Assembly (NCBI GenBank): GCA_016218915.1
Contig: JACRCQ010000052.1
Coordinates: 1-64,000 of the forward strand
DNA length: 64,000 nt
Source of the DNA: Deltaproteobacteria bacterium
GTDB lineage: Bacteria > Myxococcota_A > Polyangia > Polyangiales > Polyangiaceae
Reading direction: 5' to 3'
How positions within the stretch are numbered: the first letter of the stretch is position 1; each line of letters begins with the position of its first letter. Position numbers and translations under genes: made by a program. Below, piece after piece: positions 40,959 to 49,743 of the stretch. The notes below the pieces were generated by a model, which was not told where the DNA came from, made no database searches, and saw only the letters and a list, made by a program, of their open reading frames with translations.

Positions 40959-43348
40959 CGAGCATGGACTTGACGCTCGAACAGGTGCTTTCTGCGGCGC
41001 GCGCTCGCAGGGCAGCGCTCTCGCCCGAGACCGCGGGATACATCACGCTTGCGGTTGCCGACGCGCTGGCAGTTTCACCGGGCACGGTGCGCGAAAGCGA
41101 CGTGATGGTGAACGCCGACGGCTCTGTGACCGTCGTGGGTGCGCAGCGAACCGAAGACCCGGCAGGTGCGGAGAAGAGCGTGCGTGCCTTGCTCCAACGC
41201 CTGCTCGGCGCAGCGGTCGGATCAGCGCCTGCCCTGGCAGGGTGCGCGCGACGCTCGGCTGGAGCCGGCATGCGATCTCTCGTGGAGGAGATCGAGGCAG
41301 CACTCATTCCGGTCAACCGAGAAGCGGCCCGGCGAGCCATCGCACGCCTCGCGAGAGAATCAGCGCGGGCTGGCGCTTCAGAGCCGCCTGCGCGCCCGGC
41401 CGGTGCCCAGCAGCGCGAACCCTCTGCGCGTGCTGCCCAGGCTCCTGCACAACCAGCACAACCACAGGCCCCGCAGCCTGCTGCCGCGCGTGCGCCGCGA
41501 CCTGCTTCTACCGTGTTCGAGGCTGCAACCGAACCCGAATACACGGAGGCTCGTCCGGCGGAACCGATGCCGCTACCGGCTCCAGCGCAGCGTCCAGAAC
41601 CTTCCGTGCTCCCTGCGCAGCCGCAAGCGGCTCCCGCTCCGGAACCCGTGGCAGTTGCTGCACCGGAGCCCATCGCGATCACTGCCGCGCCCCAGCTGCC
41701 CGATGCAACTCCCACCGAAACCTCTGCGCTCAGCGTCGAACCCACGGTTCCGCTCTCCATGCCGCATCTGCAGATGCCTGAGCCGCCAGAGCCGATCGAA
41801 ACCGTGCAGCTGCGGCCGCTCGTGGAACCCGCAGTGATGACAGAGATCATCGAGCGTCCGTCGATCGATGAGAGCGAGCCTGCGTCGCTCGTGGAGAGCG
41901 CCGAGCTGGTGCCCGTTGCCCCGGCTCCTGAAGGCTTTGTCGAGAGCGCGGACCTGCCGCCGATCGAAAGCGAGCAAGCGCCCATCGTCGAGAGCGCGCA
42001 GGCTCCTGCGGTCGTAAGTGCACCTGCTCCTGCGGTAGAAAGTGCACCTGCTCCTGTCGTCGAGAGCGCACCTGCTCCTGAGGTCGAAAGTGCACCTGCT
42101 CCTGTGGTCGAGAGTGCACCGGCGCCTGTGGTCGAGCGGGCGGCCGCAGCTCCCGCTGATCATCATCGGCAGGATCCACACGCTTTGACGCCCCAGCTTT
42201 CCACGTACGATCCGCGTGCGCCACAGTGGGTGGAGCCGCCGGTCGCAGGTTCGACGCAAGCCAAGCCTCGCACGCAGACCCCTGCACCCGTCGAGGTAGT
42301 GAGCGAGCCCACGCGGGCGCTTCCGATCGTTGCGTGGCCGAAAGAGCCGACACCGCCGCCGCCTGCGGTAGCAGCGCCGAAAGAGCCGACACCGCCACCG
42401 CCTGCGGTAGCGGCGCCGAAGGAGCCAACACCGCCGCCGCCTGCGGTAGCAGCGCCGAAAGAGCCGACACCGCCACCGCCTGCGGTAGCGACGCCGAAAG
42501 AGCCGACACCGCCACCGCCTGCGGTAGCGGCGCCGAAAGAGCCGACACCGCCACCGCCCGCAGTAGCGACGCCGAAAGAGCCGACACCGCCGCCGCCGGT
42601 CGTACAAGAGCCTGCGGAGCTGTCTCAACCCATCGACGTGCTGGTCGTCGAGGGCACGCCTTTGATGCCGACCGCGGTCGACCTTGCTGCGCAGAAGCCA
42701 GCGACACCACCGCCCCCGGCGGCTATCGCGGCCGCGCAAGAACCACCGCCTCCAGCCGCCGCGCCCACGGAAGAGGGCGCGCCTGCGGAGATGTCGGTCC
42801 CCTTGGACTTCTCGCAGTTGTCGGCGGAGCCGGCTCCGGTCGAACCGGCCGCGCCGAAGCCCGAGTCCGAGCCTGATGGGGCGGAACCCAAGCCAAAGAC
42901 CTCACAGGTGCGGGCACGCGAAGGAGCGGTCGAACCGGACGCTTCGGAGCCGCAGCCACAGGAAGCACCCAAGGCGCGGCCGAAGAAGGCCAAGGACGAA
43001 GAGGCGGTTCGCGAGGTCTCGGTCAAGCCGGTCGACGATCTGCTAGCGAGTTTTGGCAAGCAGGAGAAGCGCTCTTCCCGGGAGGTGGCGGGCGACCTCA
43101 AGAAGATGGTCGGCCTCGAGCCCACGCCGCCGCCGCCGGATGTGACGGCGCTCTCCGGGCTGTCGCTGGCGCACGGGATTCCACCGGTCCGGGAGGTGGG
43201 CTCCGACCCGCCGCAGCCGATTTCGGAGTACCGCAAGCCGCGAGCGCCCAGGACAGCCTTCACCATGGTGGTCGTGTTCCTGGTGCTGATGCTCGGTGCG
43301 GTGGCGGCGATCTACAACTTCTGGCCAGCCTTTTTCACAGGGCATTGA
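40955..43348 (+). CDS. repeat-rich protein with a C-terminal membrane anchor
   Basis: About 797 residues from TTG 40955 (overlapping the previous stop, with GAGGGG upstream); ATG 40964 is an alternative. The N-terminal 135 residues are a folded helical domain (LTLEQVLSAARARRAALSPE, then VNADGSVTVVGAQRTED) followed by a Pro/Ala linker. A Glu/Ser/Ala repeat region (VESAPAPV units) and a Pro-rich run of seven PKEPTPPPPAVAA units fill the middle. A Lys/Glu-rich part and a single C-terminal membrane helix (FTMVVVFLVLMLGAVAAIYN) close the protein, so it is tail-anchored. No known family is recognised. Confidence 0.72.
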   Translation: MTSMDLTLEQVLSAARARRAALSPETAGYITLAVADALAVSPGTVRESDVMVNADGSVTVVGAQRTEDPAGAEKSVRALLQRLLGAAVGSAPALAGCARRSAGAGMRSLVEEIEAALIPVNREAARRAIARLARESARAGASEPPARPAGAQQREPSARAAQAPAQPAQPQAPQPAAARAPRPASTVFEAATEPEYTEARPAEPMPLPAPAQRPEPSVLPAQPQAAPAPEPVAVAAPEPIAITAAPQLPDATPTETSALSVEPTVPLSMPHLQMPEPPEPIETVQLRPLVEPAVMTEIIERPSIDESEPASLVESAELVPVAPAPEGFVESADLPPIESEQAPIVESAQAPAVVSAPAPAVESAPAPVVESAPAPEVESAPAPVVESAPAPVVERAAAAPADHHRQDPHALTPQLSTYDPRAPQWVEPPVAGSTQAKPRTQTPAPVEVVSEPTRALPIVAWPKEPTPPPPAVAAPKEPTPPPPAVAAPKEPTPPPPAVAAPKEPTPPPPAVATPKEPTPPPPAVAAPKEPTPPPPAVATPKEPTPPPPVVQEPAELSQPIDVLVVEGTPLMPTAVDLAAQKPATPPPPAAIAAAQEPPPPAAAPTEEGAPAEMSVPLDFSQLSAEPAPVEPAAPKPESEPDGAEPKPKTSQVRAREGAVEPDASEPQPQEAPKARPKKAKDEEAVREVSVKPVDDLLASFGKQEKRSSREVAGDLKKMVGLEPTPPPPDVTALSGLSLAHGIPPVREVGSDPPQPISEYRKPRAPRTAFTMVVVFLVLMLGAVAAIYNFWPAFFTGH
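42338..42610 (+). repeat. tandem 39-bp repeat encoding PKEPTPPPPAVAA, seven copies
   Basis: Seven back-to-back units of 39 bases start at 42338. Units differ mainly in the last codons (GCG/ACG) and in one wobble position of the Pro run. All keep the frame, so copy-number change would lengthen or shorten the Pro-rich stalk without disrupting the gene. The last unit degenerates to PPPPVVQ. Confidence 0.9.
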
Positions 43349-43485
43349 GGAGCCGGACACCGTGGGGCACTGAACGGGTACACCCGGCCGGCGCGCACCG
43401 TGCTTGGCAGCGTCTTGATGACGCGGCGCACCGCCGCGGTCGAGTGGAGTTGACGACAGCGCCTGACTCGCACAACATCCGGTTC

Positions 43486-43869
43486 ATGCACGACGAAAAC
43501 CTGGCGATCCTCAAGGGGCTGATCCCGGTAGCGTGGGCTGATGGCACGTTCGCCGATCAGGAGAAGGAAGTGATCGAGGGGCTGCTGCAGGCCTTCGAGG
43601 CAACGGAGGAAGAAGCGGCGGAGATGCGCGAGTGGGCCAAGACCCCGCGCACGGTGGAAGACATCCCGATCACGGATCTGAGCTTTGACGATCGGCGGGT
43701 GCTGCTGCAGCACGCGGTGTTCCTGAGCCACGCGGACGGTGACTATTCCGAGTCGGAGAAGAAGCTGATCGCGGAGATGGTCAAGAAGCTTCGAATCGCC
43801 GAAGACGAAGCGAAGCCGCTGCTCGAGACCGCGGCCGAGCGTGCCAAGCGGTACCTCAACCTGCTCTAG
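43486..43869 (+). CDS. TerB-like (tellurite-resistance-family) protein
   Basis: A small helical protein of about 127 residues from ATG 43486. The pattern LKGLIPVAWADGTFADQEKE and then VFLSHADGDYSESEKKLIAE, with two Asp-Gly motifs each followed by helices rich in Glu, is typical of TerB/DjlA-N-like metal-binding domains. The family has a presumed metal site and is found in stress and envelope contexts. The start is uncertain: ATG 43486 lacks a ribosome-binding site, while an in-frame TTG at 43450 follows GTGGAG closely. It lies on the same strand 137 bases after the repeat-rich gene. Confidence 0.78.
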   Translation: MHDENLAILKGLIPVAWADGTFADQEKEVIEGLLQAFEATEEEAAEMREWAKTPRTVEDIPITDLSFDDRRVLLQHAVFLSHADGDYSESEKKLIAEMVKKLRIAEDEAKPLLETAAERAKRYLNLL

Positions 43870-43900
43870 TACCAAGTCACCGGAGTGCGCTGCCGGATCG

Positions 43901-43924
43901 CGGGGCATGCGAAGGCATGCACCG
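43901..43924. terminator. stem-loop between convergent genes
   Basis: CGGGGCATGC (43901-43910) and GCATGCACCG (43915-43924) form a 10-base stem with one mismatch and a GAAG loop. It lies between the TerB-like stop (43869, plus) and the response-regulator stop (43936, minus) and could serve both. No T-run follows. Confidence 0.45.
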
Positions 43925-43935
43925 GTCCGTGCGGC

Positions 43936-44322
43936 TCACGGCTTGAGCGTGGTGCCGGTCCTGCCCTTGAACTTCTCGATCTCTTTGAGCAGCGCGATCG
44001 GGCTGAACGGCTTGGTGTAGTACGCCGTGGCTCCGGCATCTGCCGCCTTGGCCTTGGATTCTGCGTCGTCCATGGCGCTGATGATCAGCACCGGCGTCAC
44101 GCGCGTCTCCGGATCCAACCGCAGACGTCGGCAGACTTCGAATCCGTCGTAGAGTCCGGGCAAGTTCAGATCGAGCAGCACGATGTCAGGGGGATCGTGC
44201 ATGCAGGCCTCCAGCGCCTTGGCTCCGTTGGCCACGCCAGTGACCTGGTGTCCGCGACCGGTCACGAGAGCTTCGATCATCCTTCGGATCGAATCTTGAT
44301 CCTCAACCACCAGGATCTTCAT
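43936..44322 (-). CDS. single-domain response regulator
   Basis: A 128-residue CheY-like receiver without an output domain. The acidic pair (VVEDQD), the phosphoacceptor Asp51 in DIVLLDLNLPGL, Ser82 (IISAMDD) and Lys104 (YYTKPFSP) are all present, so phosphorylation is expected. It lies 44 bases after the histidine-kinase-like gene at 44367 on the same strand and is likely its partner. As a stand-alone receiver it probably acts through protein contacts rather than DNA binding. Confidence 0.93.
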   Translation of the reverse strand: MKILVVEDQDSIRRMIEALVTGRGHQVTGVANGAKALEACMHDPPDIVLLDLNLPGLYDGFEVCRRLRLDPETRVTPVLIISAMDDAESKAKAADAGATAYYTKPFSPIALLKEIEKFKGRTGTTLKP

Positions 44323-44366
44323 TCCGCAGTCTATCTACAGGAAAATCCGAGCGGACGCGAGTCCAT

Positions 44367-45776
44367 TCAAAGAACGGGCAGGCGTGTGCGGGTGCGGTTG
44401 CCGCCTCCAGGAGCGTCATCAAATGTCAGGATCCCGTTCAAGTGGGACGCCAGCGCGGACGCGATGAACAGCTGGGCGCCAATGGGCCTTCCCAGGCTCG
44501 CGGGATCCACGCGCCTCCAGAGCAGGGCATCCCGGGTTCCGGACGGGACCGCTGCGCCCGAATCGTCGACCGTGATCACCACCTCCCGGTCCGAGCCGGT
44601 CAAGCCAACCCGCAGCGTGCCGTTGCGCGGAGTGGCCTCCACCGCATGGCGCACGAGCGCGTGCAGCAGGGCGCGCAGGGCTGTGGGACGGATGACCGCA
44701 TCGGCGCGATCCGGTCCTTCGACCGCGATCTCGACGGACCGGCGGAAGGTGAGCGACTGCATGTCGGTGATGACGTCCCGGAGCATCGAGGCCACGTTGA
44801 CCGCAGCAGGCAGCTCGTCGATTGCGATCTTTCCCACCCGTCCCAGCTCGGTGGAGACATCCTGGGCCGTAGCGAGATGGCGCTGCAGGTCTTCGCAGAT
44901 CCGGCCTGTGTCCGCGCCCTTCTGTCCGAGCGCTTCGATGTCCTTGGACATGCCGGACAGGGCAGCGCGCAGCTCGGCAGAGACCGCCGAGGCGATTGCA
45001 GCGAGCCCGGGCAGACTTCCAGCAGAGGGCGGGATGGTGGAAGGAGCGACCGGGGTCATCTCGCCGCCGGAGGCGAACACGGCGGCAAGCTCGCGAGCAT
45101 AGGCCTCGCCCTGGCGTTGCGCCTCCTCGAGCTCCTTTCGCAGCGCCTCGACCTCTTTGCGCTCCTGGGCCCCTTCGGCCGGGAAGATCAGGTTCTCCTG
45201 GCGTCCTTCGAGCTCCAGACGCCCCCCGTAGCGGAGCGCCATGCGGCTCAGCCAAGCGTGCTCGGTGCCGCGCGCGCCCATCGTGTCAGGCCCGAGCGTG
45301 CACGACACACGCACTTCGCTGCCCGTTCTCTCGATGTGCACCTCTGGGTTTTCGGTCTGGTTGGTGCGCGTACCGCTCGACTGGGCAAGGAGCACCTGGA
45401 GCATGCGCCGCAGCTCCGCTTCGTCGCCGAATACCTCGGTACCACTGCCCGGCTCGATGTGCAGCCGCGCATCCGGCGCCAGCTCGCAAAGCAGCGCTGC
45501 CAGATCGATGCGTCCTCGCCGCCCCCGGGAGGTGCCGCCTCCTCCGTGCAGCGACGCGAGCATCTTCATCGCATCGTCGAGGGTGTCCAGCGACGAGACG
45601 ACATCCACGTTGGGTTGCGGTGCTGGCAGCACCTGCTGCTGCGGGTCCACGGAGATGACTTCTGGCGGCTGCGACAGCACGGCAACGCCCTTGCGCAACG
45701 TCTGCGCTGCGCTTCGCGCTTCCTGCGTGAGCAGCCAGGCCAGCTCCTGGCGCGTCAACCGATCGTCCTGCGACAA
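44367..45776 (-). CDS. atypical histidine-kinase-like signalling protein
   Basis: A 469-residue soluble protein; TTG 45776 has AGGAG about 10 bases upstream. A first half (about 1-205) contains an ATPase-like region (LRRMLQVLLAQSSGTRTNQT; EVRVSCTLGPDTMGARGTEH). A coiled-coil linker (EVEALRKELEEAQRQGEAYA) leads to a second HATPase-like half with ALRALLHALVRHAVEATPRN, ITVDDSGAAVPSG and IGAQLFIASALASHLNG. In the second N-box the usual Asn is replaced by His (LVRHAVEA), and I see no clear phosphoacceptor His box. It may be a degenerate kinase or scaffold working with the response regulator downstream. Confidence 0.7.
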   Translation of the reverse strand: MSQDDRLTRQELAWLLTQEARSAAQTLRKGVAVLSQPPEVISVDPQQQVLPAPQPNVDVVSSLDTLDDAMKMLASLHGGGGTSRGRRGRIDLAALLCELAPDARLHIEPGSGTEVFGDEAELRRMLQVLLAQSSGTRTNQTENPEVHIERTGSEVRVSCTLGPDTMGARGTEHAWLSRMALRYGGRLELEGRQENLIFPAEGAQERKEVEALRKELEEAQRQGEAYARELAAVFASGGEMTPVAPSTIPPSAGSLPGLAAIASAVSAELRAALSGMSKDIEALGQKGADTGRICEDLQRHLATAQDVSTELGRVGKIAIDELPAAVNVASMLRDVITDMQSLTFRRSVEIAVEGPDRADAVIRPTALRALLHALVRHAVEATPRNGTLRVGLTGSDREVVITVDDSGAAVPSGTRDALLWRRVDPASLGRPIGAQLFIASALASHLNGILTFDDAPGGGNRTRTRLPVL

Positions 45777-45880
45777 AGTCCTGCTCCTGGTGTTGCTGTT
45801 GCTGCCCAGCGGACGCGAGAACCGTCCGCCTGGTCATCCATGATGCCAGAGGTCGCCCTCGGCTGCTACGATGGTTCATC

Positions 45881-48016
45881 GTGCGCCGCCTGTCGATGTC
45901 CATTGCCCTGATTGTGTCCACCAGTGCGGTGGCCTGCGTCCGAATGGTTCCCAGTCCGTTCCAGGAAGAGGACAGCGGAGGTCCGGACGTCGCGACCGAG
46001 GCTGAAGCCGGGCAGGACGTGGATGGAGACGCGGTGACGGGAAAGATCTGCGCGATCGACGAGGACTGCAACGACCAGGTGGATTGCACGTTCGACCGGT
46101 GCGATCAGGCCATTGGGCGGTGTGTGAACACTCCGGATGATCTGCCATGCCAGGATGGTCGGTACTGCAATGGTGTGGAGAAGTGCGACCTCAAGGCCGG
46201 CTGCGGAATGGGAACTCCGATCACCTGTTCGGACATCGACTCCTGCACGATCGACATGTGCGTCGAGGACTCGAAGTCGTGTGACCACGTCCTGCGGGAC
46301 GTCGACGGGGACCACGACCCGGATTGGCACTGCACAGGTGGTGGCGACTGCAACGACCTCGACCCGCTGATCAACAGCAAGACCCCGGAGATCTGCTCGA
46401 ACAAGCTCGACGACAACTGCGACGGGCAGCTGGACGAAGAGCCGTGCGTGAACGCACAGAACGACACGTGCTCCGAGCCGGCCATCCTCGAGAGCGGCAA
46501 GACCGTGAGCCTTTCGCCAGCCGGGGCCAAGCTCGACTACGGGGCTTCGTGCGTTCCCGCTGGATCCCCGGCCCTGCGCGACGTCGTGGGCGCCATCGCG
46601 ATCCCCGCGGGGCCACCGCAGGACCTCGACGTGATCGCCAAGGTCCCCCAGAACTCGGTCTACGCGGCCACGGCCACGCAGTGCGCGGATCCGAAGTCCG
46701 AGCTCGTCTGCACTGCCGGCTCCTCGTCTCCCTCCTCAGGAACGGTCGCACGCTTCATCGCCCGCGAGCTCCCGCAGGGGAACTACCCCGTCTACGTCTG
46801 GTCCGACACGTACCAGGAGATTCTGCTGACTGCGACGCTGCGGGCGGCCAAGCCCAAGCCGACCAACGAGACCTGTGGCACCGCGCTCGCGATCACACCC
46901 GGAACCCAGCAGACCGTCGAGATCTTCGACTGCAACCGCGACGTGGACACCGCATGCCTCGCCACGCCCGGAGAGCTCATCTACTCGTTCACGCTCGACG
47001 AAGCCAAGGACGTGCGCGTGTTCGCGAGCTCTGCGGACGGGCTCGGCAATCCGGTGATCGGTCTGCGCGACACCGGTTGCGTGGACATCGCGAACGAGCT
47101 TGCCTGCCAGACCGGGACCGCTCCGGTGGTGTTCGTCCGCTCTCTGCCAGCCGGTACGTACTACGTGGACGTGAGCGCTTCTGTGCCGAGCGTGGTGCAG
47201 TTCAACGTGCTGCTGTCTCCGCCGACCCAGCCGCCGGCCGACGAGACGTGCACGACCGCGCCGTTGATCGAGCCGAACAAGACGATCTCGGTTTCGCTGC
47301 AGGATCACACGGACGATGTGAAGGACACGTGTCTGGCGAGCGCGCCGGACGCGGTCTACACCCTGTCGCTTGGCGCAGCGTCCGACGTGCTGGTCGTGGG
47401 CCGGATCTCCCAAGGCGACTACGGTGCGACGTCGCTGATGAAGCAGGACTGCGGGCCCACGGACTTGCTGGTGTGCTCCACGAACTCGACGTCACCGGTG
47501 CGCGCTTCCCTGCACGACATGGCTGCTGGCACGTACAAGGCGGTGATCGAGACGCAGAAGGCGGACCCGACGCAGCTGACCGCGTTCGTTCGTCCTGCGC
47601 AGCCGCCGGTGTTCGTGCTGTTCGCAGAGACGTGCGGCGATGCGCAGGTGATCCCGATGCAAGGGGGATTCTTCCAGGGGAACACGGGCAATGCGACGGC
47701 GCACTACGGGGCCGGGTGCGACCAGGCCGGAGGGCCGGCCGCAGGGGCGCCGGATCAGATGCTGCGGCTGGAGCTGACCGCCAAGAAGCGCGTGGTGTTC
47801 GACATGCGAGGCTCGGACTACCGGACCCTGCTCAACGTCCGCAAGGGGCCTGGGTGCCCTGGTCAAGAGATCACGAACGGCTGCTCGGTGGGCTACTACG
47901 AGCAGCGCAGCTACGTGGATCTCACGCTCGACGCCGGGCAGTACTGGGTGCAGGTCGACGGTTTCAACGGCGAAACGGGGCAGTGGTTCCTGGACGTCTT
48001 CCTGGCGGATCCGTGA
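45881..48016 (+). CDS. MopE-type metal-binding lipoprotein
   Basis: A 711-residue exported protein; GTG 45881 is the likely start, ATG 45896 an alternative. The signal SIALIVSTSAVAC ends in a lipobox Cys. A Cys-rich segment (CAIDEDCNDQVDCTFDRCDQ; DLPCQDGRYCNGVEKCDLKA) precedes the putative metal-binding motif DVDGDHDPDWHCTGGGDCND, continuing ICSNKLDDNCDGQLDEEPC, which is the MopE signature. Four or five repeated beta modules follow, each starting with an ETC-like motif (NETCGTALAITPGTQQTVEI; DETCTTAPLIEPNKTISVSL; AETCGDAQVIPMQGGFFQGN). It is likely a surface protein binding Cu or Ca. Confidence 0.8.
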   Translation: MRRLSMSIALIVSTSAVACVRMVPSPFQEEDSGGPDVATEAEAGQDVDGDAVTGKICAIDEDCNDQVDCTFDRCDQAIGRCVNTPDDLPCQDGRYCNGVEKCDLKAGCGMGTPITCSDIDSCTIDMCVEDSKSCDHVLRDVDGDHDPDWHCTGGGDCNDLDPLINSKTPEICSNKLDDNCDGQLDEEPCVNAQNDTCSEPAILESGKTVSLSPAGAKLDYGASCVPAGSPALRDVVGAIAIPAGPPQDLDVIAKVPQNSVYAATATQCADPKSELVCTAGSSSPSSGTVARFIARELPQGNYPVYVWSDTYQEILLTATLRAAKPKPTNETCGTALAITPGTQQTVEIFDCNRDVDTACLATPGELIYSFTLDEAKDVRVFASSADGLGNPVIGLRDTGCVDIANELACQTGTAPVVFVRSLPAGTYYVDVSASVPSVVQFNVLLSPPTQPPADETCTTAPLIEPNKTISVSLQDHTDDVKDTCLASAPDAVYTLSLGAASDVLVVGRISQGDYGATSLMKQDCGPTDLLVCSTNSTSPVRASLHDMAAGTYKAVIETQKADPTQLTAFVRPAQPPVFVLFAETCGDAQVIPMQGGFFQGNTGNATAHYGAGCDQAGGPAAGAPDQMLRLELTAKKRVVFDMRGSDYRTLLNVRKGPGCPGQEITNGCSVGYYEQRSYVDLTLDAGQYWVQVDGFNGETGQWFLDVFLADP

Positions 48017-48061
48017 AGGTTGCCAACCGGCCGAAGGCAGCATAAAAAAAGCCGAACGAAG

Positions 48062-48994
48062 ATGTTCGCCCGCATCGCGACGATCGCACTCAACACCTAC
48101 CGCGAGGCGAGTCGCGCCCGCGTGCTGTACGGGCTCGTGGGGCTCGCCCTCGCAACCACGTTCTATTCCATCATCGTCGGCGCCTACACCCTGAAGTCAG
48201 CGCCGCGTGTCGTGGCCGACCTCGGCTCAGCCACGGTCTCGATCTACGCCATCGCCGTGGCCATCATGCTCGCCGGGACCTCGCTGCACCGCGAGCTCGA
48301 GTACAAGACGATCTTCCCGATCCTGGCCCGCCCGATCCGCCGCTCCGAGTACCTGGTGGGCAAGTACTTCGGCACGATGCTCACCCTGGCCGTGTTCATC
48401 GCGATCGACGGCATCGTGGTGCTCTTCACGCTGGCCGTGATGGGTGGGCGATCGCCGGCGCTCGTCTTTCTGGTGGTCGTCGGCTCCACCGCTGCCATGA
48501 TCGCCTACGGCATCAAGGCCAAGCGCCACGGCGTGTTCGCTCCGATCCCATGGGCAGCAGCCCTGCTCGTCGTTGCTGCGCTTCTGGCAAGCCCGTACCC
48601 TGACGAGCGACGCGTGGTGCTCGGGCTGTGCGCGCTGACGTTTTTGGAAGTCGCGATCGTCACCGCGATTGCCCAGTTCTTTGCGTCGTTCTCGTCGCCC
48701 TTCCTGACCGCGATCATGACCCTCGGCGTGTTCGTCGTGGGGCGCCAGGCCGACTCGCTCGCAAAGCTGCCGGTGAAGGTCTTTGGCGAGACCATCGCCC
48801 GTGCGGGCGCCATCGTCTCCAAGGTGGTTCCCAACCTGAACGTGTACGTGCCAGCGCGTCCGCTGCTGACCGGCGAGGCGATCGGCGAGTCGCTCGGGCC
48901 GTATCTGGGCATGGCCGCGCTGCAGTCGGTCGCCTGGTCGTTGTTGCTGCTGATCATCGCGGTGCAGATATTCAACCGGCGTGACTTCCTGTGA
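48062..48994 (+). CDS. ABC-2 type transporter permease
   Basis: A 310-residue membrane protein with about six hydrophobic segments, e.g. VLYGLVGLALATTFYSIIVG, LTLAVFIAIDGIVVLFTLAV and IPWAAALLVVAALLAS. ATG 48062 (MFARIATIALNTYREASRAR) is the family start, as are the FPILARPIRRSEYLVGKYFG region and the C-terminal IFNRRDF. No ATPase gene is found in the window, so its partner is encoded elsewhere. It begins 45 bases after the MopE-like gene and overlaps the next small membrane protein by 4 bases. Confidence 0.8.
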   Translation: MFARIATIALNTYREASRARVLYGLVGLALATTFYSIIVGAYTLKSAPRVVADLGSATVSIYAIAVAIMLAGTSLHRELEYKTIFPILARPIRRSEYLVGKYFGTMLTLAVFIAIDGIVVLFTLAVMGGRSPALVFLVVVGSTAAMIAYGIKAKRHGVFAPIPWAAALLVVAALLASPYPDERRVVLGLCALTFLEVAIVTAIAQFFASFSSPFLTAIMTLGVFVVGRQADSLAKLPVKVFGETIARAGAIVSKVVPNLNVYVPARPLLTGEAIGESLGPYLGMAALQSVAWSLLLLIIAVQIFNRRDFL

Positions 48995-49656
48995 GCCAAC
49001 GCAGATGGCCCCGGATTGTCGCGCGGATCTCGCTCGTGATCGCGGTGGTGAGCGCAGTAGCCGCCATGCTGACGATGCATGCGCTGGTCGAGGGGCAGCG
49101 CGAGCTGCGCGCTTCGGGCACGTCGCTGGCTGCGGGCGATCTGGAGCAGGCTGTGATCCGGGCGCGCCGCGCTGCGAGCTGGTACGTGCCCGGTGCAGCG
49201 CATGTGCCGTCCGCCTATGAGAGAATGATGGGCGTTGCCCGGGTAGCCGAGGGGCGCGGCGATCCGAAGACCGCTCTTTTTGCCTGGCAGGCCGTGCGCT
49301 CCGCAGCGCTCTCGACCCGGTGGGTCACCGTGCCCCACGCCAAGGAGCTGGCGATTGCCAATGCTTCGATCGCCAGGCTCAGCTCCAAGATGCCGCGTCC
49401 ACAGGGTGCAGCGGAGCGCTCTGACATCGAGACGGAGCGCGACACGCTCGCGCGGCTGTCGCGTCAGGAGCACCCGTTCGTCCCCTGGGTGATCGTGCTT
49501 CTGGTCGGATTCGGGATGATCGCAGGCGGCATGACGCAGTTCGGGCTGCGAGCGGTTGGCCCGGATGGAGCGCTGGCATGGAAGCGCGCGCAGATCGGGC
49601 TGATCGTGGCAGGCGTGGGCGCTGCTGCCTGGATCGTGGCCCTGTGGCAGGCCTAG
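48991..49656 (+). CDS. small membrane protein coupled to ABC permease
   Basis: A 221-residue protein; GTG 48991 overlaps the permease stop by 4 bases. A first membrane segment (IVARISLVIAVVSAVAAMLT), a helical soluble part (LAAGDLEQAVIRARRAASWY) and two C-terminal membrane segments (FVPWVIVLLVGFGMIAGGMT; AQIGLIVAGVGAAAWIVALW) are visible. I do not recognise the family. The tight coupling suggests it works with the permease. Confidence 0.68.
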   Translation: MSQRRWPRIVARISLVIAVVSAVAAMLTMHALVEGQRELRASGTSLAAGDLEQAVIRARRAASWYVPGAAHVPSAYERMMGVARVAEGRGDPKTALFAWQAVRSAALSTRWVTVPHAKELAIANASIARLSSKMPRPQGAAERSDIETERDTLARLSRQEHPFVPWVIVLLVGFGMIAGGMTQFGLRAVGPDGALAWKRAQIGLIVAGVGAAAWIVALWQA

Positions 49657-49743
49657 GCTGTCTGTGGCAGAACAACAGCGCCAGCATTTTCAGGGGAATG
49701 GAATCGAGGCAGGTCACGTATGCTGCGTCAGGAGGAAATCCCT

